A DNA stretch of 64,000 nt, taken from VBAT01 sp036520835. GTDB taxonomy: Bacteria; Bacteroidota; Bacteroidia; Chitinophagales; Chitinophagaceae. A program made the translations under genes and the position numbers. Shown piece after piece: positions 44,022 to 53,431 of this stretch. Within the stretch, counting starts at the first letter, position 1. Every line of letters starts with the position of its first letter. The notes below the pieces were generated by a model. The model was not told the origin of the DNA. It saw nothing but the letters and a program-made list of their open reading frames with translations, and searched no databases. The stretch covers positions 41,397 through 105,396 of the forward strand of contig DATDIX010000324.1 in the NCBI GenBank assembly GCA_036520835.1. The letters are read 5' to 3'.

Positions 44022-46841
44022 TTATAATTTATTAAGCTTCGTATCAAACCTGTAAACTGCGTTTTTAACAGTAACCATATTTATTACTTTGTCCTTATAA
44101 CGCAGGGTCAATGGCTGGCCCGCGTTTGATCTCAACTGCAACTGCTGCAATTCTCCGTTGTTCCATTTTATATCCAGCACAAAACCACCCCTTGCACAAA
44201 TGCCTTTTACTTCGCCATTGGGCAATGCCGATGGCAATGCAGGTAAAATATCAATATACTTTGTATGGCTTTGCAGCAACATCTCACCGATACCTGCAGC
44301 GCCACCAAAATTCCCATCGATCTGAAAGGGAGGATGTGCATCAAATAAGTTCGGGTAACTGCCGGCACCACCTGCGACTGGGCTCATCAGCATCTGTATC
44401 ATCTTAAATGCGTGATCGCCGTCTTTGAACCTTGCCCAGAAATTTATTTTCCAGCCAAGGCTCCATCCTGTTGCGGCATCACCACGATATAATAAAGATT
44501 GTCTTGCTGCCTTCATCAATTCAGGAGTTTCATCCCAGTTAATTTCATTGCCGGGATATTGTCCCCATAAATGCGAAACGTGGCGGTGTTTGTTTGTCGT
44601 ATCATCCATATCCTGCATCCATTCCTGCAACTGACGGTATTTACCAACCTGGTTTGGTGCGACCTGCTTATACTTTTGCTGAAGTTCGGCACGCAGTGGA
44701 TGGTCTATCTTTAATATTTCACTTGCCGCTATTACATTTTTGAACAAGTCTCTTATTATCTGGTGATCCATTGTTGGCCCTTCAACCAGTCCACCCTGCT
44801 CAGGCGAATTAGAGGGTGTGCTGATTAGCCACCCGGTTGCCGGGTCTTTTACTAAAAATGATTTAAAGAATAATGCTGCTTCCTTCATGACCGGGTAAGC
44901 TTTGTTCTTTAAAAACACTTTATCCTGGGTATAGAGATAATGCTCCCACAAATGATGACAAAGCCATGCCCCGCCTGTCACCCATATACCATGATTGGCA
45001 GCATTTATCGGCGCTGTTCCCCGCCACAGATCTGTGTTGTGATGCAATACCCAACCTGGTGCATTGTAATGGTCCCTGGCAGTTTTCTTTCCCGTTACTG
45101 ATAACTCGCCGATCATCCTGAACAATGGCTCATGAACAGGTGAAAGATTCAGCAACTCAGCAGGCCAGTAATTCATTTCTGCATTGATATTGGTTGTGTA
45201 CTTGCTGCCCCATGGCGGTGTCAGCAGATCATTCCATATTCCCTGCAGGTTTGCAGGCTTCGTACCAGGTCGGGAAGATGATATCAGTAAATATCTTCCA
45301 TATTGCAAATACAATGCAACAAAAGAAGGGTCATGGGATAAAGCGAATTTATTGATACGGTCATCTGTAGGTAATGTTTCGTTATCCCCTTTGCCTAAAT
45401 TAATTGAAAAAGTATTGAAGTATTGCCGGTACTCTTTAATATGTGCGTCTCTTATTTGTGAATATGTTTTGCCTTTAATGCCATCCAACGCTTTTATACA
45501 CGGGGTTTTGGCATCGGCTGAAATATCATTATAACTTTTATAATTTGTTCCGGCAGTCAGATACACTGTGGCTTCATCAACGCCACTGACCACGATTTTG
45601 TTATCTGCGATATTCAACCTTCCCCTTTTTGTTATCACCCGCAAATAACATTCTCCATGCAAAGCACCATTCCTGACCTTTACAGACAAAGCGATCGCAT
45701 TATTATCAATTTTTCTTACTATGAAATTTTTGTGGGGGCTGCTCAACGATATTTCGAAATTGATACTGGCTTTTTGAGATGCTGTTACATTTACCGCCAA
45801 CAACTGGTTTGGCTGGCTGACAAAATATTCTCTCTTGAAATCAATCCCATTCACCGAATAAGAAGTTGCAGCTACTGCATTGGCAATATCCAGTTCTCTT
45901 TTGTAGTTCGTTGTCCCTTCTGTGTTTTTAAATTTTAAAAAAAGGTCACCGAAAGGCTGGTAACTGGCCTGGTAAGTACCGACAGCCGGCGGTTCATCGT
46001 TTTGTATAAAATATTTCCATTGCCCGTTCAATGAAAGCTTCGATGCTTCATTGCCCTGTGGGTAAATGCCGATATGGCGTGAAGTATCTTTATAACCGGT
46101 GATTCCGCCTTTGTCAAAATAGTTCAATACCTGTACCGCAATACTATTTTTACCGGCATGCAAAATTTCTTTGAGTATAACATACTTTCTAGCCTCATTA
46201 TTTTCCTGCGTGCCCACCAGTTTACCATTCACATAGGTCAGGTCATGATCACGGATGCGGTTTAGGTCAAGTACTATGTCTTTTCCCAGCCATGATGCGG
46301 GTAGTTCAAAACTTGTCCGTAGCCATACAGCACCATCAAGCCCTTCAAAACCCACAACTTCCCATCCATCGTATGAAGGCACGGTCATCATCTTCCATTT
46401 ATTGTCATCAAAATTTTCTGTTGCCGGATCTCCACCCAGTCCTTTCAGTGACAACATTGCTTTTACCCATTCAGCTTTCTTTCCTTCATTACTCTTTAAT
46501 CCCATGAATTCCTTTTCTGCCAGGGCTTCTGCCTCTTTTTGCTTGCCTGCAAATAATAACTGCCGGATTGTGTCTAAATACTTATACGCACCGGGACGGC
46601 TATAGCTCCGTGGCTCACCTGTCCATAATGTTTCTTCGTTAAATTGTATCCGGTCCTGCTCAATGCCACCAAAGATCATGGCACCGATACGGCCATTACC
46701 AACAGGCAATGCCTCGGTCCATTTAACCGCAGGTTTGTTATACCATAGTTTTAATGATTGCTCCTGGGCAAAAGAAGTTTTGCCAACACCTAAAAGCAAT
46801 ATGACCAGCAATGCTGCAATATGATTTGTCCCCAAGACCAT
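44022..46841 (-). CDS. GH95 alpha-L-fucosidase/alpha-L-galactosidase with inserted jelly-roll domain
   Basis: A 939-residue exported enzyme (signal peptide 1-25). The GH95 N-terminal domain begins LWYNKPAVKWTEALPVGNGRIGAMIFGG (words at 32-59). The (alpha/alpha)6 domain carries NINAEMNYWPAELLNLSPVH, whose Asn residues are catalytic in GH95, and HRHVSHLWGQYPGNEI, with GNFGGAAGIGEMLLQS near the C-terminus. Residues about 143-288 are foreign to the usual GH95 fold and look like a GH2-type sugar-binding jelly roll (WLRTSFELPASWLGKDI, YVNGKLVG, LNGQWKYF). GH95 includes the L-galactosidase of the known RG-II system, so either L-Fuc or L-Gal is possible here. It lies 8 bp after the GH28 gene. Confidence 0.92.
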   Translation of the reverse strand: MVLGTNHIAALLVILLLGVGKTSFAQEQSLKLWYNKPAVKWTEALPVGNGRIGAMIFGGIEQDRIQFNEETLWTGEPRSYSRPGAYKYLDTIRQLLFAGKQKEAEALAEKEFMGLKSNEGKKAEWVKAMLSLKGLGGDPATENFDDNKWKMMTVPSYDGWEVVGFEGLDGAVWLRTSFELPASWLGKDIVLDLNRIRDHDLTYVNGKLVGTQENNEARKYVILKEILHAGKNSIAVQVLNYFDKGGITGYKDTSRHIGIYPQGNEASKLSLNGQWKYFIQNDEPPAVGTYQASYQPFGDLFLKFKNTEGTTNYKRELDIANAVAATSYSVNGIDFKREYFVSQPNQLLAVNVTASQKASINFEISLSSPHKNFIVRKIDNNAIALSVKVRNGALHGECYLRVITKRGRLNIADNKIVVSGVDEATVYLTAGTNYKSYNDISADAKTPCIKALDGIKGKTYSQIRDAHIKEYRQYFNTFSINLGKGDNETLPTDDRINKFALSHDPSFVALYLQYGRYLLISSSRPGTKPANLQGIWNDLLTPPWGSKYTTNINAEMNYWPAELLNLSPVHEPLFRMIGELSVTGKKTARDHYNAPGWVLHHNTDLWRGTAPINAANHGIWVTGGAWLCHHLWEHYLYTQDKVFLKNKAYPVMKEAALFFKSFLVKDPATGWLISTPSNSPEQGGLVEGPTMDHQIIRDLFKNVIAASEILKIDHPLRAELQQKYKQVAPNQVGKYRQLQEWMQDMDDTTNKHRHVSHLWGQYPGNEINWDETPELMKAARQSLLYRGDAATGWSLGWKINFWARFKDGDHAFKMIQMLMSPVAGGAGSYPNLFDAHPPFQIDGNFGGAAGIGEMLLQSHTKYIDILPALPSALPNGEVKGICARGGFVLDIKWNNGELQQLQLRSNAGQPLTLRYKDKVINMVTVKNAVYRFDTKLNKL

Positions 46842-46849
46842 CTTTTATA

Positions 46850-48400
46850 CTATTGTTGAATGACTGTTCCTGTTACCTCTTCGGTTTTCTCAACAGCTTT
46901 TTTAACAAGATCAAAACTGTTTCCCTGCAAAAGAATATGATTGGTTTGCTTTCCTTTTAGTTGCAGGAATAGGTCTGTACCTATTACCGGCCTGCAATTC
47001 CTGATGAAAGCATTCTCCGTGTTGGTCATTGACAAAACCGGGATCCCCGCAAGCGGCTTATTCGTTTTGACGGCATCCAGTTCAATTCCATTTACATTCT
47101 CTGTTACCACGGCACTCCCTTTTTGTACATTTACTATCACATTGTGCAATTCAATATTCTTTGCTTTTCTTATTACAAAACCTGTTTCCGCCTGTATCCA
47201 GATATCATTAAAGCTGATATCTTCCACCGCCATTTCATCCAGCCCGTTGATGAATGCCGCCTGTTTGGTATAAGCAGTCACATTGCTGATGCGGATATTC
47301 CTGAACTGTGGCGTTCTTTCTGAAACCGGTTCTTTTTCAGTTCGTGAATATTCCATATCCAGCACAAAGGCCTGGTCGCGGATATTCTTCATGATAACAT
47401 TGTCCACCCGTATATCTTCCACCACTCCACCCCTTCCTCTTGTTGTTTTTATACGAATGCCACGGTCTGTTCCGTCAAATATGCAATTCGAAATAACGAT
47501 ATTCTTCACACCGCCGCTCATCTCGCTGCCGATCACCACGCCGCCATGCCCTGACAACATTGTGCAATTGGTAATGGTATAATTCTGTGCAGGCGCTGCT
47601 TTGGCCCTTCCCGGTATATCCTTTCCTGATTTGATCGTTATACAATCATCCCCCACTGTGATATGGCAATTGGAGATATGAACGTACTTGCATGATTCAG
47701 GATTGATCCCGTCAGTATTGGGTGAAGGAGGATTATTGATCGTAACACCTGTTACTGTCACATTCTCGCAAAATTCGGGATTTACAGTCCAGAAAGGAGA
47801 ATTGGTGATCGTAATTCCTTCGATCAATACATTCTTACAATACATGGGCTGAATGAACGGCGGACGAAGGAAACCCCTTTTCATCTGCCGCGGGTCATCG
47901 GGCAGCAAAATATTTTTATTCAGGCTGTCAAACATATATTGCCACTTTGACCGGGGTTGATCCTGCTTATAGCCTTCTACAAAATCCCACCATTTTTTTC
48001 CATGCCCGTTGATCTTACCTCTTCCTCTTATAGTAATATTTTCCGCTTTATATGCATAGAATAAGGGAGAAAAACTAATTACATCCACTCCTTCATACCG
48101 GCTTTCCACCATTGGCAGGTAATCATCAAAATTGTCGGAGAAATGCAACTCAGCGCCGGCATCAATAAAGATGGTGATATTGCTTTTGAGATGAATGGGG
48201 CCTGTCAGGTATTTACCAGCGGGAAAATAAACCGTGCCTCCTCCTGCTTTTGTTGCTGCATCAATAGCTTTTTTAATGGCTACAGTAGCTTTTGCTGAAC
48301 TATCCTTCCTGGCCCCGTATTTTGTTACGTCATAGAATTGTTGCGCATTAACAAAAACACTCAACATAATTCCAAGCGCTGCTATTACTGTTCTTTTCAT
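46850..48400 (-). CDS. Polygalacturonase-family hydrolase, GH28
   Basis: A 516-residue exported parallel beta-helix enzyme acting on galacturonic-acid linkages of pectin (signal peptide 1-20). All four GH28 motifs are present: NTDG (228-231), GDD (250-252), GHGG (284-287) and RIK (316-318). Asp230, Asp251 and Asp252 are the catalytic acids. The YGARKDSSAKATVAIKKAID start and TGPIHLKSNITIFIDAGAEL are typical of Bacteroidota exo-acting members. It is 9 bp after the GH67-like gene and 8 bp before GH95, suggesting successive removal of side-chain and backbone residues in the periplasm. Confidence 0.95.
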   Translation of the reverse strand: MKRTVIAALGIMLSVFVNAQQFYDVTKYGARKDSSAKATVAIKKAIDAATKAGGGTVYFPAGKYLTGPIHLKSNITIFIDAGAELHFSDNFDDYLPMVESRYEGVDVISFSPLFYAYKAENITIRGRGKINGHGKKWWDFVEGYKQDQPRSKWQYMFDSLNKNILLPDDPRQMKRGFLRPPFIQPMYCKNVLIEGITITNSPFWTVNPEFCENVTVTGVTINNPPSPNTDGINPESCKYVHISNCHITVGDDCITIKSGKDIPGRAKAAPAQNYTITNCTMLSGHGGVVIGSEMSGGVKNIVISNCIFDGTDRGIRIKTTRGRGGVVEDIRVDNVIMKNIRDQAFVLDMEYSRTEKEPVSERTPQFRNIRISNVTAYTKQAAFINGLDEMAVEDISFNDIWIQAETGFVIRKAKNIELHNVIVNVQKGSAVVTENVNGIELDAVKTNKPLAGIPVLSMTNTENAFIRNCRPVIGTDLFLQLKGKQTNHILLQGNSFDLVKKAVEKTEEVTGTVIQQ

Positions 48401-48409
48401 TTTTGTTTT

Positions 48410-51190
48410 TTATTCAAATAACCAATCGATCTCTTTCTTCATGCCCGTTTCAGTTAATCCTGCATCATACAATGGGATAAGTTGTTCACCATCCACAAAC
48501 CCGAGAATCAAACAAACTCCTTTTGCCAGTTTCAGGGTGTTTCTCCCCGCTGTAAAACTGTAACTATGAATATTCACCGCCGGCATACCATTTATCACCA
48601 GGGCATTGGCGATCTTTGTTTCGGCCTGGCCGTAATCATTGGCGCTGGCATTGGTTTCCAGCTCAGGTGCTTTCAGGTAAATAGTATCCCTGGTGAATGC
48701 TGCTTTTTGAGGATTGAAATAGCCAACCAGCACCTTAACAGGTTTATTACTTGTAAAACTGATCACCGTTCCCTGCTTTACCTGCTGGTGAAAAGATTGC
48801 TGTAAGCCTTTTACCCCTTTTAACTCGCCGGCAAATACACTAACTGAGAAACCTGTATCAGTAAAAATTTTTGAGAGACTATCCACAACATAGTATTGCG
48901 CATTGTTGCCATTTATTGTGACGGCTGCATTTGTCAAAGCAGTACGCTGAATACTTGCTTGCCCTGTATTCACTTTTAGTGAATCAACTTTAGTTTTAAA
49001 ATGCCTTAATTCATTCTGAAACGGCACCAGCACTTCCCTCCATGTTTTGAATGTTCCGTCCACGCCCCGAAGCGGTATCTTTCTTTGCTGGGTCTGCATA
49101 CTGTTAGCATAAAGATAAGTGCCCCTGGTGAGCAGCACCAGTTGCCTGTAACTGATAATACTTTGCTCCATCAATGGTAACGCTTCCTCCAGGTCTTTCA
49201 CATCACCGGAATATTTATACCGTAATACATGGAGGGCCGCTTCAGCCTTTTGTGAGTAATGATATGCCAATGCTTTGTAGCAGTGCATATCATTTTTCAG
49301 CCGTTCAAATTCCTCTTTATTTTTTGTTACAGCATTCGCCACGGATTCTATGGCAGCCACTGCATTATCACCATGCTCTTTTACCTCCTCAATGACCTGA
49401 ACAGGTGTTTCACCGATATGCAGCTCTCCCTTCCATTCTTTTTCTGCATACTGTATCAGCATTTCTCCTTCCGGGCTTTCACTTTCATATAATAAAGTAA
49501 ACAAACCATACCGGTAGGGATTGATCAATTGGGTCATCAGCATTCCCAGTGTAAGTGTTTGCCGGTTGCCATCCGTGATACCAAAACGGCGCAATAATTT
49601 TGGCGCTATCTCACCGGATTGCTCATATGCTTCTAAGATCTTTTTACCCTCTTCTATACTGCAACCAAATTTTGCTGCCAACAGGCCGCTCCAGTAATTC
49701 ACTTCCTCATTCCTTTCACGACCGGCTTTCCACGCATAACGGCTCCATGCTTTATACCAGATCCAGTCTCTTTCTATTTGCAACAATCTTTTCCCTCTTA
49801 CACTATCAGCACTGTATGGCCAATCCCAATACGACGCCTGCGGGTATAAATGCAAACCATTTCCACCCATTACTTCATGCATGCCTTTTACTGACTGCTG
49901 GATAAAATCAATTGAACCATAACGAAAGGGTTCGAGGTTGGCGAGTATATGTACATTCTCGATCTGCACACTACCAAGGCGGCTTAGTGTCTGATGCAAT
50001 TCAGCCCATGCGCCGCGGGGTCTTGCTGTTGTCAATGCTTCCCCGTTGAATTTTGCTTCGGTATATAAATTCTTATACAATGGCAAAGCCGCTCTCATCA
50101 CAGAAGGTGCGTCGGTATCATGTGCCCGCAATACGATCGGTGGCTCTTCCTTCTTTCCTAATGCTTTTAATCCATCCTGCACACCGGGAATAATTGTTTT
50201 GATGAACCATTCGATATCGTCAGGTCCTGTTCCTTCCATCGCCTCGCCTAAACATACCATCAATCCCACGTTTGGATATTTTTCGACAAAAGCTGCAATA
50301 GATTTTCTTGTATAGTCAGCTATCAATGGGATGATCGGCCTTTCCCTTTCCTGTGTTTTTATATTATGTTTTTCCGCAAATGGTTTTGATACGATAATGT
50401 TGTAAAACATCTGGATCACCCATATTCCACGTTTGTTTGCTTCCGTTGTCAGAAAGCGGTACATCTCTTCATTCTTTTTAAAGGTAGCTTCATCCACTTC
50501 TACAGCATAAGGATATTCCTTCAGCCTGACCAATGAAGCAAAGGGATGGCCATTCCATAAATAAAGTGAGTTCATCCTGTTCTCCACCAACGAATCCAGG
50601 TATTGTATCCAGAGTTGTTTATTATAGAACCAGGGAAAGGTTCCGGGTGTATAAGGATATTCGTATACAGTTCGGCCGGGTAAATAATAAGGTTTTTGAA
50701 CGCCGATACAGGCACCACGCAGCACCATTTCCGGATGATCTGTAATAGAAATAGCTGATGGAAGCTTTCGTTCGGCTTTTATACGGTCCGCAAGTTCGAG
50801 GCAGCCATATAAAACACCCGAAGCGTCAGCGCCACCTATAAGTATTTTACTACCGGTAGTGATGAGAGAGTATCCTTCTTTCTTCAGATCGTTACTGACA
50901 CCCTGTATCTTCCATGCGCTGATAGTTTTTTTCAATAAAACATTATGCATTTCTCCTGCAACGATTATCTTCCCTCTTGCTGGCAGGACACTTTTATCCG
51001 TTACGGTAACTTTATACCCTGCGCTTTGCAATGAAGTGGCTAGTCTTTGTATACCGAATTTTATTCTTGGTGAAGCATTGGCCTGCTGCACAATAGTTAC
51101 CGGTTCCTTTCCCTGGCTATTAGCAGACAAGCAGGTGAAAAGAAATAACAGGCAGCCTGTAATAATTTTTCCTGGTACACGATGATCCAT
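48410..51190 (-). CDS. Putative alpha-glucuronidase-like (GH67/GH20-type N-domain) glycosidase
   Basis: A 926-residue exported protein (signal peptide 1-25). Residues about 30-150 resemble the GH67/GH20 N-terminal alpha/beta domain (IKFGIQRLATSLQSAGYKV, SGVLYGCLELADRI). A TIM-barrel-like region (about 155-500) follows, with MNSLYLWNGHPFASL, PNVGLMVCLGEAMEGTGPDD (possible catalytic Glu in LGEA), NVHILANLEPFRYGS and YPQASYWDWPYS. The rest is helical and then a C-terminal sandwich. It is often annotated as glycosyl hydrolase family 67 N-terminus containing. I cannot assign a numbered family, but RG-II has glucuronic acid, so a uronidase role is reasonable. It is the first gene after the terminator that closes the CoA-transferase unit. 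Confidence 0.65.
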   Translation of the reverse strand: MDHRVPGKIITGCLLFLFTCLSANSQGKEPVTIVQQANASPRIKFGIQRLATSLQSAGYKVTVTDKSVLPARGKIIVAGEMHNVLLKKTISAWKIQGVSNDLKKEGYSLITTGSKILIGGADASGVLYGCLELADRIKAERKLPSAISITDHPEMVLRGACIGVQKPYYLPGRTVYEYPYTPGTFPWFYNKQLWIQYLDSLVENRMNSLYLWNGHPFASLVRLKEYPYAVEVDEATFKKNEEMYRFLTTEANKRGIWVIQMFYNIIVSKPFAEKHNIKTQERERPIIPLIADYTRKSIAAFVEKYPNVGLMVCLGEAMEGTGPDDIEWFIKTIIPGVQDGLKALGKKEEPPIVLRAHDTDAPSVMRAALPLYKNLYTEAKFNGEALTTARPRGAWAELHQTLSRLGSVQIENVHILANLEPFRYGSIDFIQQSVKGMHEVMGGNGLHLYPQASYWDWPYSADSVRGKRLLQIERDWIWYKAWSRYAWKAGRERNEEVNYWSGLLAAKFGCSIEEGKKILEAYEQSGEIAPKLLRRFGITDGNRQTLTLGMLMTQLINPYRYGLFTLLYESESPEGEMLIQYAEKEWKGELHIGETPVQVIEEVKEHGDNAVAAIESVANAVTKNKEEFERLKNDMHCYKALAYHYSQKAEAALHVLRYKYSGDVKDLEEALPLMEQSIISYRQLVLLTRGTYLYANSMQTQQRKIPLRGVDGTFKTWREVLVPFQNELRHFKTKVDSLKVNTGQASIQRTALTNAAVTINGNNAQYYVVDSLSKIFTDTGFSVSVFAGELKGVKGLQQSFHQQVKQGTVISFTSNKPVKVLVGYFNPQKAAFTRDTIYLKAPELETNASANDYGQAETKIANALVINGMPAVNIHSYSFTAGRNTLKLAKGVCLILGFVDGEQLIPLYDAGLTETGMKKEIDWLFE

Positions 51191-51219
51191 TCAAGCATTT
51201 GTTATTAAAGTTAAAGAAA

Positions 51220-51242
51220 GGGGAAACGGAGAACCGTTCCCC
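51220..51242 (-). terminator. Hairpin terminator between the cytosolic CoA module and the glycosidase genes
   Basis: Minus-strand arms GGGGAACGG and CCGTTTCCCC (plus-strand 51234-51242 and 51220-51229) pair with one bulged base and are followed by TTTCTTTAACTTT. A second hairpin (51257-51276, arms GTTTCC and GGAAAC) lies just before it. The terminator is only 30 bp from the next start codon, so partial read-through or attenuation is possible. Confidence 0.65.
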
Positions 51243-51296
51243 CGTGATTGCCTAAAGTTTCCTGCTTAGCGGAAACATGCTATATGAAAAAAACTT

Positions 51297-52361
51297 TTAC
51301 AATTCACCTGGCTTAATACCCCCTTTCTCACTCGACAGGTAGGCTGCTTCCACACAGGCCATCGTATGAATACAATCTTCCACCGAGTTATCCGGTTTTG
51401 CAATAACTCCTTCTGCTGCGAGCATCAGTTGTTCCATACTTCCGATAAAAGCATGGGGAAACCAGCTGCCTTCAATTTTCATTTTCTGCCATTGCGGCTC
51501 TTTCCCTTCTTCCAGCAATACATATTCAAAACTATCAGCGGCGCCACGTGGATAATCTATCAATGCACCAAAATTTATCTTCACCGCCCCTTTACTTCCT
51601 TCGATCTTGATATACGATTGCTGTTTGGGCGTACCATAATTATGACAATGATTCGTAAGGATATTGGCGGCTGTCATATCGCCATAATCCATAATGATAT
51701 TACTCCGTACAGAAGCCAACTGCGGCATGGCCGGGTGCTTTGTCGTTTTCGCATACACCGATTGTGGTTCGCCCAGGATATTTCTTACCAGGTCAATATA
51801 ATGGATGCTGTGGTATAAAATTTCTACTCTCGGCGAAGTGAACAAATAATTCCACAGATGCCAGGGTGTGTATACGTTCACATTGATCTCGATATCGTTC
51901 AGTTCACCGACCCGGTTCTGGCTGATCAATTCCTTTGCCGCCAGTATATATGGTGCATAGCGCAACTGGAAGTTGATAGCTGCCAGTATCTTTTTCTGCC
52001 GCACCAGTTTCAATATCTGCTTTGCTTCTTCATAATTTTCTCCCATTGGCTTTTGCAGCAATACGGAAGAACCTGCAGGTAATTGTTCAAGTATCGGTAT
52101 GGTTTGCCGGCCGGGTACAGCCACATCAATTATTGCTTTGGGGGGCAATTGAGCTAACATCTCCACCATACTTTTAAATACATGAGGAATACAGAATTTA
52201 GCTGCAGTGGCTCTCGCCTTATCCTGGTCAATATCAAATATGCCCTGCACATTGAACCCGGCTATCTTATATGCCGGCAAATGCGCATCATTCACAATAC
52301 CGCCTGCCCCGATGATAAAGATGGGCAGCTTTCCAGTTGGTGATGGTGTATTAACCGGCAT
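51297..52361 (-). CDS. Gfo/Idh/MocA family NAD(P)-dependent dehydrogenase
   Basis: A 354-residue cytosolic oxidoreductase. The Rossmann fold opens with PIFIIGAGGIVNDAHLPAYK (GxGxxx nucleotide-binding loop), and the family's catalytic Lys sits in LLQKPMGEN (about residue 105). The C-terminal sheet domain starts near HSIHYIDLVRNILGEP. Such enzymes oxidise hydroxyl groups of sugars, often forming a lactone at C1. The amidohydrolase two genes upstream is of the type that opens such lactones, so dehydrogenase and lactonase may act in sequence. It is the last gene of the MaoC-CoA-transferase unit, 29 bp after the permease gene. Confidence 0.9.
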   Translation of the reverse strand: MPVNTPSPTGKLPIFIIGAGGIVNDAHLPAYKIAGFNVQGIFDIDQDKARATAAKFCIPHVFKSMVEMLAQLPPKAIIDVAVPGRQTIPILEQLPAGSSVLLQKPMGENYEEAKQILKLVRQKKILAAINFQLRYAPYILAAKELISQNRVGELNDIEINVNVYTPWHLWNYLFTSPRVEILYHSIHYIDLVRNILGEPQSVYAKTTKHPAMPQLASVRSNIIMDYGDMTAANILTNHCHNYGTPKQQSYIKIEGSKGAVKINFGALIDYPRGAADSFEYVLLEEGKEPQWQKMKIEGSWFPHAFIGSMEQLMLAAEGVIAKPDNSVEDCIHTMACVEAAYLSSEKGGIKPGEL

Positions 52362-52390
52362 GATCGTTTGTAATGAATATATGATTTTCT

Positions 52391-53422
52391 TTAGCCAGAC
52401 CCGAGTTTATTTCCATAGGTCAGTAATAAGATCGCAGCCACTAACACTGTCAAAGCTGCTACTAAAAGCTGTTTCGTTTTAGCACTGCTGTTTTTCCATT
52501 CTTTCATCATCAATCCCACCAGTGAGCTGAGCAATACCAGCATGATCATATGTATGGCCCAACTGGTGAATTTATATTTACCCATCCGCACATGCCCCAG
52601 TCCATAGAAAAAGAATTGCCCGTACCACAGGATACCCGTTAATGCCGCCATCAGGTAATTAATTCCCAACCCACCGCCATTAGACGTGTATTGTCCGAAT
52701 GTCCTTTCCTTTCCATGCAAATAAATGCAATAGATAAGCGTTGAGACAAAGGCACCTGAATTCGAAAAAATATACACAACATTCCCCTGGAAACTACCGG
52801 CGCCATATTTTGCGGCTATATCTGCTATGGGCTGACCCTGGTCTAATGAAAATCCATACAAAGCAGATAATACACCGGCCAATAAGCAAAGTGGCAACCC
52901 TTTTGCCAGTGAGAACGCAGACTTATTACTTTGCGATCTTTCCAGGTCCTTTTCTTTATTTCTTCCGGCTATTCCGCACAAAGCAATACCCACAGCTCCC
53001 ATCGCTACACCGCTGAATAAGTAAGCAGCACCATTACTTTTCAATACATCTCCTAAGGTGCCATGCACCAACGGCGGCAATAAAGTTCCGAGCACACAAC
53101 TGATGCCTACTGCAATGGCGTATGTTAGTGAAAAACCGACATGACGTATAGCGATGCCAAATGCAGTGCCCCCGATCCCATATGCCATGCCAAGAAAAAA
53201 AGATCTTTGCATAGCAGAGGCAGGAGCTTGTTTTAATACGGCTGACAGGTCAGGAATGGTAAGAATGGCTACCAGCACGGGCAATATCAGCCAGCAAACC
53301 AATGCCTGTGCCAGCCAATAAGTTTGCCAGGCCCATCCTGTTACTTTTCTTTGCGGGGTATAACATAAAGCTGCTCCTGAAGCACCTACTGCATGATATA
53401 GCACACCATTGATTACTTCCAT
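52391..53422 (-). CDS. L-rhamnose/proton symporter family permease (RhaT-like)
   Basis: A 343-residue inner-membrane protein with about ten hydrophobic helices. The start MEVINGVLYHAVGASGAALC and the segments TGWAWQTYWLAQALVCWLIL and YAIAVGISCVLGTLLPPL closely fit RhaT (DMT superfamily) proteins, which import L-rhamnose with protons. Rhamnose is abundant in RG-I and RG-II, and two GH78 rhamnosidases lie in the same locus, so L-rhamnose is a fair guess. However, no rhamnose isomerase, kinase or aldolase is nearby, so a modified deoxysugar or sugar acid is also possible. It is 9 bp after the amidohydrolase gene. Confidence 0.88.
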   Translation of the reverse strand: MEVINGVLYHAVGASGAALCYTPQRKVTGWAWQTYWLAQALVCWLILPVLVAILTIPDLSAVLKQAPASAMQRSFFLGMAYGIGGTAFGIAIRHVGFSLTYAIAVGISCVLGTLLPPLVHGTLGDVLKSNGAAYLFSGVAMGAVGIALCGIAGRNKEKDLERSQSNKSAFSLAKGLPLCLLAGVLSALYGFSLDQGQPIADIAAKYGAGSFQGNVVYIFSNSGAFVSTLIYCIYLHGKERTFGQYTSNGGGLGINYLMAALTGILWYGQFFFYGLGHVRMGKYKFTSWAIHMIMLVLLSSLVGLMMKEWKNSSAKTKQLLVAALTVLVAAILLLTYGNKLGSG

Positions 53423-53431
53423 AGTATTGTA

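Noticed and set aside
43964..44047. Upstream extension of the malectin/GH2 gene
   Set aside because: It would translate the TTGCGT tandem repeat and overlap the GH95 coding region; the internal ATG at 43963 starts a normal signal peptide.
52391..53422. RhaT-like permease as proof of a complete rhamnose pathway
   Set aside because: No RhaA, RhaB, RhaD or rhamnose dehydratase gene is found in the window, so only transport is suggested.
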